DNA of 64,000 nt from Aerococcus loyolae (GCF_002871915.2 NZ_CP126958.1:1302001-1366000); one strand, 5' to 3'. Numbered from the stretch's first letter, positions 36,908-46,355 are shown. Notes: generated by a model not told the origin, from the letters alone. Numbers and translations: made by a program.

Positions 36908-38197
36908 TTAAGCCTGGTGGCCGCCAATCAACTTATTGCGCTCCAAACCAGTCGCTCCTTCCACCAAACTGTTGGCGTAAAAAAGCGAGCTAGGGCCATA
37001 GTGGTCATGAATTTTTTGCATGGTGTCATAGAGACGTTCTTTCTGCAAGGTGCGGTCCGGGTCTTCAAAGAGACTAAGTTGGATACCGACCTTCTCTTGA
37101 AATTTACTAGCACTGAGGGCGATTTGGCGGATGGGCTGCCCATCCTCATAATACAAACGGAAGAGTTCCACCCAGGCGGCATTGAGGGCTTCAGGACGGT
37201 CGGTAGGATCAATAGGGATTTGATGGCGGAAGCCGCGGTCAACCACCTCATGGGAATAACCGACTGACAGAGAGACTTGACCAGCGAGTAAATGGTGCTG
37301 GCGTAAACGGGCTGCGATATCATTGCCCATCTCGCGAATAATAATCGCCACTTGGCCCGGGTCAGTATAATCACGCTGGAGAATTTGACTCTTACCAAAA
37401 GACCGTGAGGAAGGTACATATTTGTCACGGATAATACTGTGATCAATCCCGTTAGCATGTTCAAAAAGTTCCACACCAATAATTCCTAGCCGCTTTTGGA
37501 GGAGATAGACATCGGCATGGGCTAAATCTTCCACGGTATAGATGCCTAATTGGTTGAGCCGCCGCTCTAAGCCCTTGGCAATCCCCCAGAAATCCCTTAA
37601 CGGGTCAATCTTCCAAACCGTCTCGGGGATCGATTCATAGGACCAATAATCAATATAGGGCGGGGTCTTCTTGGCCGAGTTGTCCAGACACAGTTTAGCC
37701 AAGAGCGGGTTATCACCAATCCCTACCGTGGCAGTAATCCCAAAGGCCTGGTAGACATCGGCTTGGATTTTTTGGGCAATGGTTTCATTACTGCCAAATA
37801 ACTTGTGACTGTAAGACACATCCAAGAAACTCTCATCAATACTATAAATATGGAGGTCTTCTGGGGCAACATAGTTCAAAAAAATCTCATTAATATCGAG
37901 ATTAATCTCAATGTATTGGCTCATATTGGGAGGGACAATTTGAATATTGTGGTAGCCGGGAAACTCGAAGAGCCGCGATCCAGTTTTCAAGCCATACTTG
38001 GCTTTGACTCTTGGCGTAGCAGCGAGGACCAGGCCGCCATTGGCTTCTCCCCGTGACATGACGACCAATTCTGCTGTCAAGGGGTCCAGTTGCCGGGCCA
38101 CGCATTCCACACTAGCGAAAAAAGACTTCATATCGATGCATAGAACATCGTGTTTGGGTTCTTTACTATAATCAAAATCATAATAGTAGCGTTTCAT
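36908..38197 (-). CDS. Y-family DNA polymerase (UvrX/UmuC-like translesion polymerase)
   Basis: About 429 residues. The palm has the catalytic acids in LCIDMKSFFASVECV and SIDESFLDVS (Y-family D...SxDE), followed by the helix-hairpin-helix region (KGLERRLNQLGIYTVEDLAH) and the little-finger domain with SRSFGKSQILQRDY, matching the ImpB/MucB/SamB family and Bacillus UvrX/YqjW in length. It copies damaged DNA. The second ATG (38197) is chosen because AGAGGA lies 8 bases before it; ATG 38203 would be too close. A LexA box about 55 bases upstream shows SOS control. Confidence 0.92.
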   Translation of the reverse strand: MKRYYYDFDYSKEPKHDVLCIDMKSFFASVECVARQLDPLTAELVVMSRGEANGGLVLAATPRVKAKYGLKTGSRLFEFPGYHNIQIVPPNMSQYIEINLDINEIFLNYVAPEDLHIYSIDESFLDVSYSHKLFGSNETIAQKIQADVYQAFGITATVGIGDNPLLAKLCLDNSAKKTPPYIDYWSYESIPETVWKIDPLRDFWGIAKGLERRLNQLGIYTVEDLAHADVYLLQKRLGIIGVELFEHANGIDHSIIRDKYVPSSRSFGKSQILQRDYTDPGQVAIIIREMGNDIAARLRQHHLLAGQVSLSVGYSHEVVDRGFRHQIPIDPTDRPEALNAAWVELFRLYYEDGQPIRQIALSASKFQEKVGIQLSLFEDPDRTLQKERLYDTMQKIHDHYGPSSLFYANSLVEGATGLERNKLIGGHQA

Positions 38198-38252
38198 GAC
38201 CATTATCCTCTAACTGATTCAGTGATTGCTTGAACAACTTTTCTTTATTTTA

Positions 38253-38266
38253 CGAACATACGTTCT
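38253..38266 (-). promoter_or_regulatory. LexA (SOS) operator of the Y-family polymerase
   Basis: CGAACATACGTTCT fits the Gram-positive LexA consensus CGAACNNNNGTTCG at all but the last base; GAAC / GTTC is a perfect inverted repeat. It lies 56 bases upstream of the polymerase start in the expected promoter position. Confidence 0.85.
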
Positions 38267-38422
38267 TTTTGTCAAGTTACTCCCTGAAGCTGGATTTTAA
38301 GGACTTATTAAAAGTACTTACTTTTTGTGAGCATAAAATTTGTCATTGGCCTTCATTGTGGTTAGACTAGGTAATGTAGTTAGAAATTAAAAAAATAAAA
38401 AATGAAAGTAGGAGATATTATA

Positions 38423-38974
38423 ATGACTAAATATGGTGTTGTTTTAGGTTCAATCCGTAAGAACTCATTTTCAGAAGCGATTGCTAAAGGGATCGTAAAA
38501 GGCTTACCTGAAGATGCAGAAGTTACCTTCATTGAAACTGCTGACCTTCCCCTCTATAGCCAAGACTATGACGAAGCGCCAGAACAACCTAAAGAATATA
38601 CTCGTTTCCGTGAAGAAGTGAAAGCCCAAGACGCTATCATCTTCGTCACCCCAGAACACAACCGTAGCGTTCCTGCTAGCTTGAAGAACGCCATTGACTT
38701 AGGTTCTCGTCCATATGGTTCCAGCGTTTGGGAAGGTAAACCAGCACTTGTTGCTTCTCAATCACCAGCAGGTATTGGTGGGGCAATTGCTAACCATACT
38801 CTCCGTCAATCCTTAGTCTTCTTAGATATGCCAGTGATGCAACAACCTGAACTCTACATTGGTAACTCCGCAAACTTCATCGGTGAAAACGGCGAAATCA
38901 CTGCCGAAGATACCCAAGAATTCTTAGCTAACGCTGGTAAAGCTTTCGCTGAATTTGCCGCAAAATTCGTTTAA
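38423..38974 (+). CDS. NADPH-dependent FMN reductase family protein
   Basis: About 183 residues with a flavodoxin-like fold. It opens MTKYGVVLGSIRKNSFSEAI, with the phosphate-binding GSIRxxS loop, and has TPEHNRSVPASLKNAIDLGSRP, the family's flavin-binding PExN segment, then PAGIGGAIANHTLRQ. Such proteins reduce FMN or quinones/azo compounds in the cytoplasm. ATG 38423 has AGGAGA seven bases upstream; the upstream in-frame ATG at 38402 has no good site. A paralogue lies at 60209-60781. Confidence 0.9.
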   Translation: MTKYGVVLGSIRKNSFSEAIAKGIVKGLPEDAEVTFIETADLPLYSQDYDEAPEQPKEYTRFREEVKAQDAIIFVTPEHNRSVPASLKNAIDLGSRPYGSSVWEGKPALVASQSPAGIGGAIANHTLRQSLVFLDMPVMQQPELYIGNSANFIGENGEITAEDTQEFLANAGKAFAEFAAKFV

Positions 38975-39008
38975 GCCTAAGATTTTAACAAGATAAAATA
39001 CTGACATC

Positions 39009-39042
39009 GGGCCGTGACTCTCGTGAAATCACGGCCCTTTTT
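39009..39042 (+). terminator. Terminator of the FMN reductase gene
   Basis: GGGCCGTGA / TCACGGCCC, a perfect 9-bp GC-rich stem followed by TTTTT. Confidence 0.9.
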
Positions 39043-39189
39043 AATGGTTCACTTTGTATAAAATAGTCAAGCGATTCTCTATTTAATGACTTGAGGAACT
39101 TCATTTTTTTCATTTTTAAATAAAGTCTGCTGTGTTATCCTAGACTTAAGAAAATTATTAGTCACTTAAACTCAAGAAAGGAGTTTATT

Positions 39190-40062
39190 ATGGATAAATT
39201 AGCGCTTCCTAATCGGGCGATCCGTCAAGAAGAAAAGGAAATTACCCCAAAAAGTCTCAAGTTTTTACTGGCTGACTTTGCTATTATTGTGATTCTTAGT
39301 TCTGCCATTGCGTCAATTACTGACTTTACCTTTGCCCGTTTTCAGTTCTCTGAGAATTCCATTGACTTGGTCAACACCTTGATTTCTACCCTGATTTTCG
39401 CCCTGCTGAGCTATGGCATGACCTGGGGCTTGGTCGACGCCGCTAAAAACCGTGCGCCCTACCAAGCTTTGAGTGTGTTCCGACCCTTTAAGAAGAATTT
39501 CTGGCATAATGCTTGGACTAGCCTATTATCGCAAATCGTCAATATTATTGTGATTTGGCTAATGTCTCTTCTAACAGCCTTTGCCCTCCTCGTTTTTGCC
39601 TCTCTAGTCTTTGGCTCTGACGATGCCTGGCTCATTGTTGTCCTAGTGGGTGGGGGACTTTTGATTGGCTTAATTGCTTATTGGGTCAATATTAGCTTAG
39701 CCATGACCCCTATCTTGTTGAAAGAAGAACCTGAGATGGGTGCTTTCCAAGTCATCAAGACCAGTTGGGGCTTAATGAGAGGCAACCGCTGGAGATATTT
39801 CTGCTTGATGCTTAGCTATAAGTGGATCGCCTACCTGCTCATTTTCATCTCCCTCGTTGTGAGTTTTGGGGTTATCGTCTCTGTCGACACCAGCTATGGT
39901 TCAGGACTCAATTTCTTAGGGGTAGTTCTCTTCTTTGCTGTCTCCCTCTTCATCGTGTTCGTTTCCGTTTACTATGGCCTGCGTTCAAAAGTAGCCGCTG
40001 CAGTCTTCTACCAAGCCCGTCTCGAACAAGAACGCGGTATTATCGAAGGCCAATTTAACTAA
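39190..40062 (+). CDS. DUF975-family integral membrane protein
   Basis: A 290-residue protein with about six membrane helices. The conserved region near 195-215 (SWGLMRGNRWRYFCLMLSYK) is the DUF975 hallmark, as is the late YYGLRSKVAAAVFYQ. Function of the family is unknown. AAGGAG precedes the ATG. It is a single-gene unit with terminators on both sides. Confidence 0.8.
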   Translation: MDKLALPNRAIRQEEKEITPKSLKFLLADFAIIVILSSAIASITDFTFARFQFSENSIDLVNTLISTLIFALLSYGMTWGLVDAAKNRAPYQALSVFRPFKKNFWHNAWTSLLSQIVNIIVIWLMSLLTAFALLVFASLVFGSDDAWLIVVLVGGGLLIGLIAYWVNISLAMTPILLKEEPEMGAFQVIKTSWGLMRGNRWRYFCLMLSYKWIAYLLIFISLVVSFGVIVSVDTSYGSGLNFLGVVLFFAVSLFIVFVSVYYGLRSKVAAAVFYQARLEQERGIIEGQFN

Positions 40063-40092
40063 GATTAAAAGCTTCAAAATAAATGATTAAGA

Positions 40093-40122
40093 GTGACTCA
40101 CTAATCAGTGGGTCACTTTTTT
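40093..40122 (+). terminator. Terminator of the DUF975 gene
   Basis: GTGACTCACT / AGTGGGTCAC, a 10-bp stem (with a G-T pair) and AATC loop, followed by TTTTTT. Confidence 0.88.
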
Positions 40123-40216
40123 ATAGGTGCTATTGTTTAAATAGGGCCAGCAAAAGTCTTTCTATGCTAGAATGAGAGTGAATGACTGGCACAAATTATC
40201 CAGGAAGGAGATTACT

Positions 40217-40981
40217 ATGGCAGCCATCAGCGAAGAACAAAACCACTTACTCTTATCTACCTGTTTACTAGCCGGGAAGATCATGATGGAATCAGGTTCC
40301 GAATCCTACCGGGTCGAAGATACTATGCAGCGGATCGCCCAAAACAGCCACCGTTTTGACACCGCCTCCTATGTCACCAACACGGCCGTCTTTATGAGCT
40401 TAAATAAGCACTCCGACATGCAAATGGTCCTAGTCAAAAAGACCTCCACCGACTTAGCCAAAATTGATGACACCAACCAACTTTCCCGCTCTTACGCCGA
40501 AGGAAAACTCAACCTGGAAGAACTCTATCAGGCGCTCCAGGCTGTTGATAAGCAAGAAAAAACCTTCCCCTTTAGTGTGCAATTGTTAGCTGCGGGAGCC
40601 GCCAGTGCCGCCTTTATGCTAATGATTGACTCAACCAACTACTGGGATATTGGTTTTGCCTTCGCTATTGCCATCATTGGTTTTGCTATTTCCGAGTACT
40701 GCAAGGTAGAATTTGAAATTACCTTCCTCAGTGACTTTTTTGCGACTACCGTCATCGGCTTTTTAGCCTTGTCCCTAAACCGCCTAGGTCTGGTCAATAA
40801 CCTGGACTCCTTGATCACGGGCTGTATCATGCCCCTCCTCCCTGGACTGGCCATCACTGGCGCCCTACGTGATCTTTTTGCTCGGCAGTTAATTTCAGGT
40901 ATGGTTCAAGCGGTTAACGCCATCTTAATTGCCATCGTGCTCGGTGTCGGTATTGCCCTCACCTTGCAATGGTTAGGTTAG
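40217..40981 (+). CDS. ThrE-type threonine/serine exporter, large (N-terminal) subunit
   Basis: About 254 residues: a soluble N-terminal region containing ESGSESYRVEDTMQRIA, the DUF1212/ThrE signature (GAxxxRVExTM-like), then five membrane helices (about 118-250). In two-gene ThrE systems this protein pairs with a small ThrE_2 protein, which follows here after 14 bases. Start 40217 is chosen over the in-frame ATG at 40172 since AGGAAGGAG lies just before it. The substrate (Thr/Ser export) is inferred from the family. Confidence 0.87.
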   Translation: MAAISEEQNHLLLSTCLLAGKIMMESGSESYRVEDTMQRIAQNSHRFDTASYVTNTAVFMSLNKHSDMQMVLVKKTSTDLAKIDDTNQLSRSYAEGKLNLEELYQALQAVDKQEKTFPFSVQLLAAGAASAAFMLMIDSTNYWDIGFAFAIAIIGFAISEYCKVEFEITFLSDFFATTVIGFLALSLNRLGLVNNLDSLITGCIMPLLPGLAITGALRDLFARQLISGMVQAVNAILIAIVLGVGIALTLQWLG

Positions 40982-40995
40982 AAAGGAGTTCAGCC

Positions 40996-41502
40996 ATGTT
41001 TACCATTATTGAACAGTTCGCCCTGTCCTTTTTTGGGACGGTCGCCTTTTCCACCATTATCAATGTGCCTAAGCGAGCTTTGATTTATTGTGGCTTAACG
41101 GGAGCCAGTGGTTGGATGACCTACTACTTTTTCATGTCCTGGTTTGGGGACTTAATCGTCGCTAACTTCATGGCCGCTATCGTTATCGGGATTATCTATA
41201 TTTACCTCTCGCGCAAACTGCGCTTACCGGTGATTATTTTGAATACTCCCGCTATTCTGCCCTTGGTTCCTGGTAATGCAGCCTATCTATTTATTCGTTA
41301 TGCGGTGCAAGGCAATTATCAGTTAAGTGTCTCCTACCTGATGGACGTTTTCAAGGTATCTGGAGCCATCGTTTTTGGTTTTATGTTTGTTAACCTAGCT
41401 GAACAACAAATCCGTCGCCAACGCCAAGAACGAGCTCGCCGGCGTTTAAAGAAAAAAGCGGCCAAAGAAAAGGCCGAAAAAATGAAAATGGCTAAGTCTT
41501 AG
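40996..41502 (+). CDS. ThrE-type threonine/serine exporter, small (C-terminal) subunit
   Basis: About 168 residues with four to five membrane helices and a very basic tail (about 140-168). It carries the DUF3815/ThrE_2 pattern: AFSTIINVPKRALIYCGLTGA near the N-terminus and ILNTPAILPLVPGNAAYLFI, the conserved P..PLVPG motif. ATG 40996 has GAAAGGAG upstream; a longer frame from 40969 would overlap the partner gene. No terminator follows before an IS1182-like element, which starts 30 bases downstream. Confidence 0.87.
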   Translation: MFTIIEQFALSFFGTVAFSTIINVPKRALIYCGLTGASGWMTYYFFMSWFGDLIVANFMAAIVIGIIYIYLSRKLRLPVIILNTPAILPLVPGNAAYLFIRYAVQGNYQLSVSYLMDVFKVSGAIVFGFMFVNLAEQQIRRQRQERARRRLKKKAAKEKAEKMKMAKS

Positions 41503-41532
41503 TTCTTCGATTAAACCGCTAATCAACAAAAA

Positions 41533-43282
41533 GAGTCTGGGACAAAAGTCTACGGACTATAAAAAAAAGAGAATCTACAAATTACTTAAGCGTGATTTGT
41601 AGATTCTCTTATTTTCTTGCTTTTATTTTGCTATATTTTTTCAAATTATTGGCCATGAAGGCCAATCCAACATCAGTTTTAACCTTTGTTTTCCCTCTGA
41701 GGTTAAATCGAGTGAACCCTAAAATAGCCTTTATCTGGCCAAAAACTGGTTCAACGTCAATTTTCCGTTTGGAAAAGAGCCTAGATCCTTCTTCAGATAA
41801 AAGCTTCTGTGTTTCTATATTCTTTAATTCCTGATAGTTTTTATTATAGTAAAGCGCCTTTTGCGGCGCATTTTCTGGATCCAAAGGCTTATAAACCTGA
41901 ATTTCAGAAATATAACCACTCATTTTATTTTTTCGTTTTTGGAGATGACTAAAGAAATAAACCGTGCCATCAGGATGTGTGAAAGTATTACTTTGCTTAT
42001 CGTAACTCCAATTATCCATATTTTTAGCTGATTTTTTATGTTTCTTTTTCTGCTCTTTATCAAACCGATTGTATTTAATCAAATGGTTAATTTTATGGTT
42101 ATCTAAATAAGTAAGGTTTTCTTCGCTACCATAACCAGCATCAGCTACAATGCATTTCGGGGAATTAGGAAAACTTTCAACAAAGGGTTGTAAAGTCCGC
42201 GTATCCGTCGGATTGTGGAAAATATCATAATGAAGGACAAATTGGTTTTCAGTCGCTACTTGGATATTATATCCCGCTTTCAATTGCCCATTCATCATAT
42301 GGTCATCTTTCATTCGCATGAACGTAGCATCAGGATCTGTTTTTGAATAGCTATTTCTTCCGTTAAATGTTTCAAACTGTTTGGCATACTTTTGTTTGCG
42401 AGGTAGAAAATCTTGACTCACTTTACGGTAATGTTTTTTCAAACGACGACGTTCTTGTTTACGTTGATCCGGCCCTTTTACAGGAGTTTCCTCAATATCT
42501 TCAGTGAGTTTATCGATTTCTTCCTTAAGCACTTTAGATATCTCTTGAAGCATCGTTTCTTCTAGATCTAAATTTTCATCATATTGGATGCCGGCATCAA
42601 CCATCGGTTGAATTTCATTAAAGTAATATTCACGTGAGGTCACTTTTAATCGTTCTGCATATTTTTCAGTTGCCTTTTTCCAAACAAAAGAATATTTATT
42701 GGCATTCGCTTCAATTTTAGTTCCATCGATAAAGCAATTTTCTAAATGAATTAATTTCTCTAACTTTAACTGAGTGGTAAACTCAACGAATAGATTTTCT
42801 AATAAAGATCTGCAATTTTCTGAAGAACGGAAGCGATTAATCGTTCGATAGCTAATAACTTGTTGAGCGACTAGCCACTGCATGGGTAAATTTTCAACCA
42901 TCAGTTCCTCTATTTTTCTTCCGCTAAATACGCCTTTACTATAAGCATATAGAAGTGCCATGATTAAAGGCTTTGGATGATAGGCAGGGCGGCCGTCCTG
43001 CGTACTGAAGCTTTCAAAGTATTTTTCATCCAGAGACTCAATAAAATTATAGATTGAAAATACAATATGATCTGGATCGATACATGCAGATAATTCTAGT
43101 GGAAGTGTTGTTTGATTCATGTTATATTGTATGTACATAAGAAGCACCCCTTAATCTTTAGTGTGGTTACTAATATTATAACAGGGTGCTTTTTTAATAC
43201 CTAATTTTAAGTAAAAGGGTTAAGAAATTAGTGAAAACTAACTTCTTAACCCTTTTTGTTTTGAGACTTTTGTCCCAGCCTC
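41533..43282 (-). mobile_element. IS1182-like insertion sequence, left copy
   Basis: A 1,750-bp element bounded by imperfect inverted repeats GAGTCTGGGACAAAAGTCT and AGACTTTTGTCCCAGCCTC (one mismatch); flanking A/T runs may also belong to it. It holds one transposase gene, a terminator hairpin after it (41568-41610), and two hairpins before it. It appears identical to the copy at 46917-48666 but lies in the opposite orientation. No target duplication could be read. It starts 30 bp after the exporter gene and ends 8 bp after pdxT. Confidence 0.9.
41609..43138 (-). CDS. IS1182-family transposase, left copy
   Basis: A 509-residue DDE transposase. The N-terminal DUF772-type region (HPKPLIMALLYAYSKGVFSG) is followed by the DDE core: CFIDGTKIEANANKYSFVWKK (first Asp), CIVADAGYGSEENL (second Asp), and KIDVEPVFGQIKAILGF (Glu). 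All three acids are present and the frame is intact, so it may be active. ATG 43138 is preceded by AAGGGG; a GTG three codons upstream overlaps that site. The protein is identical to that of the right-hand copy. Confidence 0.93.
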   Translation of the reverse strand: MYIQYNMNQTTLPLELSACIDPDHIVFSIYNFIESLDEKYFESFSTQDGRPAYHPKPLIMALLYAYSKGVFSGRKIEELMVENLPMQWLVAQQVISYRTINRFRSSENCRSLLENLFVEFTTQLKLEKLIHLENCFIDGTKIEANANKYSFVWKKATEKYAERLKVTSREYYFNEIQPMVDAGIQYDENLDLEETMLQEISKVLKEEIDKLTEDIEETPVKGPDQRKQERRRLKKHYRKVSQDFLPRKQKYAKQFETFNGRNSYSKTDPDATFMRMKDDHMMNGQLKAGYNIQVATENQFVLHYDIFHNPTDTRTLQPFVESFPNSPKCIVADAGYGSEENLTYLDNHKINHLIKYNRFDKEQKKKHKKSAKNMDNWSYDKQSNTFTHPDGTVYFFSHLQKRKNKMSGYISEIQVYKPLDPENAPQKALYYNKNYQELKNIETQKLLSEEGSRLFSKRKIDVEPVFGQIKAILGFTRFNLRGKTKVKTDVGLAFMANNLKKYSKIKARK

Positions 43283-43290
43283 TTTTTTAC

Positions 43291-43875
43291 TTATTTTATG
43301 GCTGCCTGCTTAAAGGCTTCCACTTTTTGAAGAAAGTACTGATGAATCCGGTAATCCTGAGTTAATTCGGGATGGAAGGCTAGGCCAATTTGATTTTCAT
43401 ATTCAACTCCTACTACCTTACCATCCACTTGTGAGAGGACTTCAACTTCTGGGCCATAGTCAGCAACATAAGGAGCCCGAATAAAGACTGCCGGGTAATC
43501 GCTAAGGGGACCCACTTGACTTTGAGTGGCAAAACTGCCCAGTTGACGGCCATAGGCATTCCGCTTCACCGTCACGGGGAGGGTTCCTAGGTAGCGATTA
43601 GGGTCATTAGCTATGTGGTCGGCCAAGAGAATTAAACCAGCACAGGTGGCTAGGGTTGGTAGGCCAGCTTGGATCAATTGGCGCACGGGTTCTAATAGAC
43701 CTAACTTTTCCAGCAATTGCCCCTGAACCGTACTTTCTCCTCCCGGTAGGACGAGGCCATCAATATCATCCAAATCTTTTAGTTGACGAATTTCTTTGAC
43801 TTGGGCTCCCAGCTGGCGGAGGATATTCTCATGCTCAATGAAGGCCCCTTGGAGGGCGAGTACAGCGATGGTCAT
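43291..43875 (-). CDS. pdxT: Pyridoxal 5'-phosphate synthase glutaminase subunit
   Basis: About 194 residues. It releases ammonia from glutamine for PdxS. Motifs: MTIAVLALQGAFIEH at the start, GLVLPGGESTVQGQL, the nucleophile ATCAGLILL, and AFHPELTQD with the His/Glu pair. The frame is open further upstream, but ATG 43875 is the start: it gives the family opening and follows the pdxS stop by one base, which implies coupled translation. Only 8 bases separate its stop from the insertion sequence, so its own terminator may have been displaced. Confidence 0.95.
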   Translation of the reverse strand: MTIAVLALQGAFIEHENILRQLGAQVKEIRQLKDLDDIDGLVLPGGESTVQGQLLEKLGLLEPVRQLIQAGLPTLATCAGLILLADHIANDPNRYLGTLPVTVKRNAYGRQLGSFATQSQVGPLSDYPAVFIRAPYVADYGPEVEVLSQVDGKVVGVEYENQIGLAFHPELTQDYRIHQYFLQKVEAFKQAAIK

Positions 43876-43876
43876 C

Positions 43877-44752
43877 TTACTGACCTCGCTCTTCCATAAT
43901 GATTTGAATTTCACTTGGGTTGATCCCCACCATGGCTTCTCCCAAGTCCTCGGATAAGTGGGCAATTAATTGGGCATCTTGATAGTTGGTCACGGCTTGG
44001 ACGATGGCAGCAGCCCGCTTGGCTGGGTCTCCTGACTTGAAGATTCCTGACCCGACAAAGACCCCTTCCGCCCCTAATTGCATCATCAAGGCAGCATCGG
44101 CTGGTGTTGCTACCCCACCGGCAGAGAAGTTAACCACAGGCAGTTTGCCATGTTCGTGAACATATTGGACTAAGTGATAAGGGACTTTCAGTTGTTTGGC
44201 GGCTTCATAGAGTTCATCTGGCGATAAGGAAGCTACTTGACGGATTTGGGCATTGATCTTTCGTAAGTGACGGACCGCTTGGACCACGTCGCCTGTTCCT
44301 GGTTCCCCCTTGGTTCGAATCATGGAGGCTCCTTCTTCAATCCGGCGTAAGGCTTCGCCTAGGTCACGAGCCCCACAAACAAAAGGCACCTTGAAGGCGG
44401 TCTTATCAATATGGTAAACATCATCAGCCGGCGAAAGAACTTCTGATTCATCAATATAGTCAATCTCAATGGCTTCTAGGATTTGGGCTTCAACAAAGTG
44501 ACCAATCCGCACCTTGGCCATAACTGGAATCGATACCGCCTCTTGGATGCCTTTGATCATCTTGGGATCACTCATCCTAGAAACCCCACCGGCCGCCCGA
44601 ATATCAGCGGGGATCCGCTCTAAGGCCATGACTGCTGCAGCGCCAGCGGCTTCGGCAATGCGGGCTTGTTCTGGTGTGGTAACATCCATAATTACCCCAC
44701 CCTTTAGCATCTGGGCCAGGGCTTGGTTTAATTCATATTGTGTCTTTGTCAT
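43877..44752 (-). CDS. pdxS: Pyridoxal 5'-phosphate synthase, lyase subunit
   Basis: A 291-residue TIM-barrel enzyme that builds PLP from ribose 5-phosphate, glyceraldehyde 3-phosphate and ammonia. Typical segments are [53 protein letters not shown] (catalytic Lys), [12 protein letters not shown] (second Lys) and [27 protein letters not shown] precedes the ATG. It is the first gene of pdxS-pdxT, divergent from the MocR-type regulator gene. Confidence 0.97.
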   Translation of the reverse strand: MTKTQYELNQALAQMLKGGVIMDVTTPEQARIAEAAGAAAVMALERIPADIRAAGGVSRMSDPKMIKGIQEAVSIPVMAKVRIGHFVEAQILEAIEIDYIDESEVLSPADDVYHIDKTAFKVPFVCGARDLGEALRRIEEGASMIRTKGEPGTGDVVQAVRHLRKINAQIRQVASLSPDELYEAAKQLKVPYHLVQYVHEHGKLPVVNFSAGGVATPADAALMMQLGAEGVFVGSGIFKSGDPAKRAAAIVQAVTNYQDAQLIAHLSEDLGEAMVGINPSEIQIIMEERGQ

Positions 44753-44769
44753 CTAATGACCTCCTTGAT

Positions 44770-44818
44770 TTGTTGCTTGTCGCTTGTTAAGCTATATCAT
44801 AATTCAAAAGTGGTCTTA
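44770..44818. promoter_or_regulatory. pdxS/pdxR divergent control region with a possible PdxR box
   Basis: TTGTTG (44770-44775), 17 bp, TATATC (44793-44798) could be a plus-strand promoter for the regulator. AAAGTGGTCTTA at 44807-44818 resembles the AAAGTGG-T-CTA motif reported for PdxR-type MocR regulators. The region lies in the 118-bp gap between the divergent genes, so autoregulation and control of pdxST from one site would fit. The motif match is from memory. Confidence 0.4.
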
Positions 44819-44870
44819 GACAAATAGTCAAAGTCACAATAAAAAAGAAGCCAGTAAGGAGTAAATGAAG

Positions 44871-46268
44871 ATGTTAACCTACCATCTAAAAAAAGGCCCT
44901 AACCCCCTCTATCAGCAACTATACCAAGCCATTAAAAGCGATATCATTGCCGGTAAGCTGGTCAATAAAGAAAAATTACCTTCTAAGCGCAGCTTGGCGA
45001 GAAATTTAGGCGTTAGTACCATTACAGTTGAAAATGCTTATGACCAGTTGATTATCGAAGGCCTGGTCTATAGCCAGGAAAAACGCGGCTATTATGTCAA
45101 TGATTGGCAAGGCCTCCCCAGTCTCAAAGAACGCGAAAAAGTTGACCACCATATCCGCCTACCTGAAGAAGAGCACTTTACTTTCAACTTTTCCGAAAAG
45201 CAAAGTCAGTTGGATAGTTTTCCCTTTTCGATTATGAATCGGATGATGCATGACACTATCGCCAACTACCAAGCTGACCTACTCAAACCGCCCCTGGGTG
45301 GTGGCGTGGCTGCCTTAAGGGAGGCGATTGCTAGTCACTTGGCTTCTTTTCGCGGGATGGCTGTCGACCCCAAGCAGATTATTGTCGGAGCGGGAACGGA
45401 ATACCTCTACGGCTTACTGATCCAGCTCTTAGGACGGGATAAGATCTACTGCATTGAAAATCCCGGCTACCCCAAGCTCCGGCAAATCTACACCAAGCAA
45501 GGGGTAGACTGTCGCTTAGCCGGGATCGATGACCAGGGATTACGGGTTGAAGCACTCGAGAAGCAGCAGGCCCAAATTGCCCACCTTAATCCCACCCATC
45601 ACTTTCCTACTGGGACCACCATGCCGGTCAGTCGCCGCTACCAATTGCTAGCCTGGACCAGTGAAGCCAGTGACCGTTACCTTATTGAGGATGACTATGA
45701 TAGTGAATTTCGCTTTCACGGTAAGCCCCTTCCCACCCTGCAAAGCATTGATGCCAGCGCCAAAGTAATCTATCTCAACACCTTCTCCAAGTCCCTGGCT
45801 CCGACCATTCGCATTTCCTATATGGTGCTCCCTGCCCAACTGGCTAACCAATTCTATCGGGACCTCTCTTTCTACTCCTGCACCGTGTCAACCTTTGAGC
45901 AGTACAGTCTCGCCCAGTTTATCCAAGAAGGCTACTTCGAAAAGCACATTAACCGCATGCGCCGCCACTATAGTAAGAAAAGAGAAAAAGTCACCCAATT
46001 GATCAAAGAACACTTTTCTACTGACCAATGCCAAATCATCGAAGGCGAAACCGGTCTCCACCTGGTCTTAAAATTGCAGACTTCCTTGTCTGATGGAGAA
46101 GTAAAAGACCGTTTGCTTAAGCAGGGCATTGGGATTAAGAGTGTCTCCGACTATGATATGGAGCCAGTGGCGAAAAGTCGCCAGCTCTTTCTCTTAAATG
46201 ATGCTGCCGTTGACCTCAGTAAACTCCAGGAAGCCCTTGCCATCGTTAAGACAGAATTATTTTCCTAG
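44871..46268 (+). CDS. pdxR: MocR-type (GntR/aminotransferase) regulator, probable PdxR
   Basis: About 465 residues. A GntR-type winged helix (about 1-75: PLYQQLYQAIKSDIIAGKL, LPSKRSLARNLGVSTITVENAYDQL) is joined to a fold-type I aminotransferase-like domain (about 110-465) with the PLP lysine in YLNTFSKSLAPTIRISYMV and EDDYDSEFRF. MocR proteins of this kind sense PLP; its divergent position next to pdxST makes PdxR the best guess. ATG 44871 has AAGGAG 9 bases upstream; ATG 44865 would be too close. Confidence 0.9.
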   Translation: MLTYHLKKGPNPLYQQLYQAIKSDIIAGKLVNKEKLPSKRSLARNLGVSTITVENAYDQLIIEGLVYSQEKRGYYVNDWQGLPSLKEREKVDHHIRLPEEEHFTFNFSEKQSQLDSFPFSIMNRMMHDTIANYQADLLKPPLGGGVAALREAIASHLASFRGMAVDPKQIIVGAGTEYLYGLLIQLLGRDKIYCIENPGYPKLRQIYTKQGVDCRLAGIDDQGLRVEALEKQQAQIAHLNPTHHFPTGTTMPVSRRYQLLAWTSEASDRYLIEDDYDSEFRFHGKPLPTLQSIDASAKVIYLNTFSKSLAPTIRISYMVLPAQLANQFYRDLSFYSCTVSTFEQYSLAQFIQEGYFEKHINRMRRHYSKKREKVTQLIKEHFSTDQCQIIEGETGLHLVLKLQTSLSDGEVKDRLLKQGIGIKSVSDYDMEPVAKSRQLFLLNDAAVDLSKLQEALAIVKTELFS

Positions 46269-46276
46269 TCTCTTTC

Positions 46277-46307
46277 TAGCCAGCAACGCCGAGTTGGCTA
46301 GTTTTTT
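46277..46307 (+). terminator. Terminator of pdxR
   Basis: TAGCCA / TGGCTA with a 12-base loop, followed by GTTTTTT; 8 bases after the stop codon. Confidence 0.7.
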
Positions 46308-46355
46308 GAAGGGGAATGATATATAATGAATTAACTTTTGGGGAGGTTAATTATT

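Noticed and set aside
41533..43282. Target site duplication of the IS copies
   Set aside because: Flanks are A/T runs (AACAAAAA / TTTTTTAC and AAAACAAA / TTTTCAAT) with no convincing direct repeat, so exact ends and duplication cannot be fixed.
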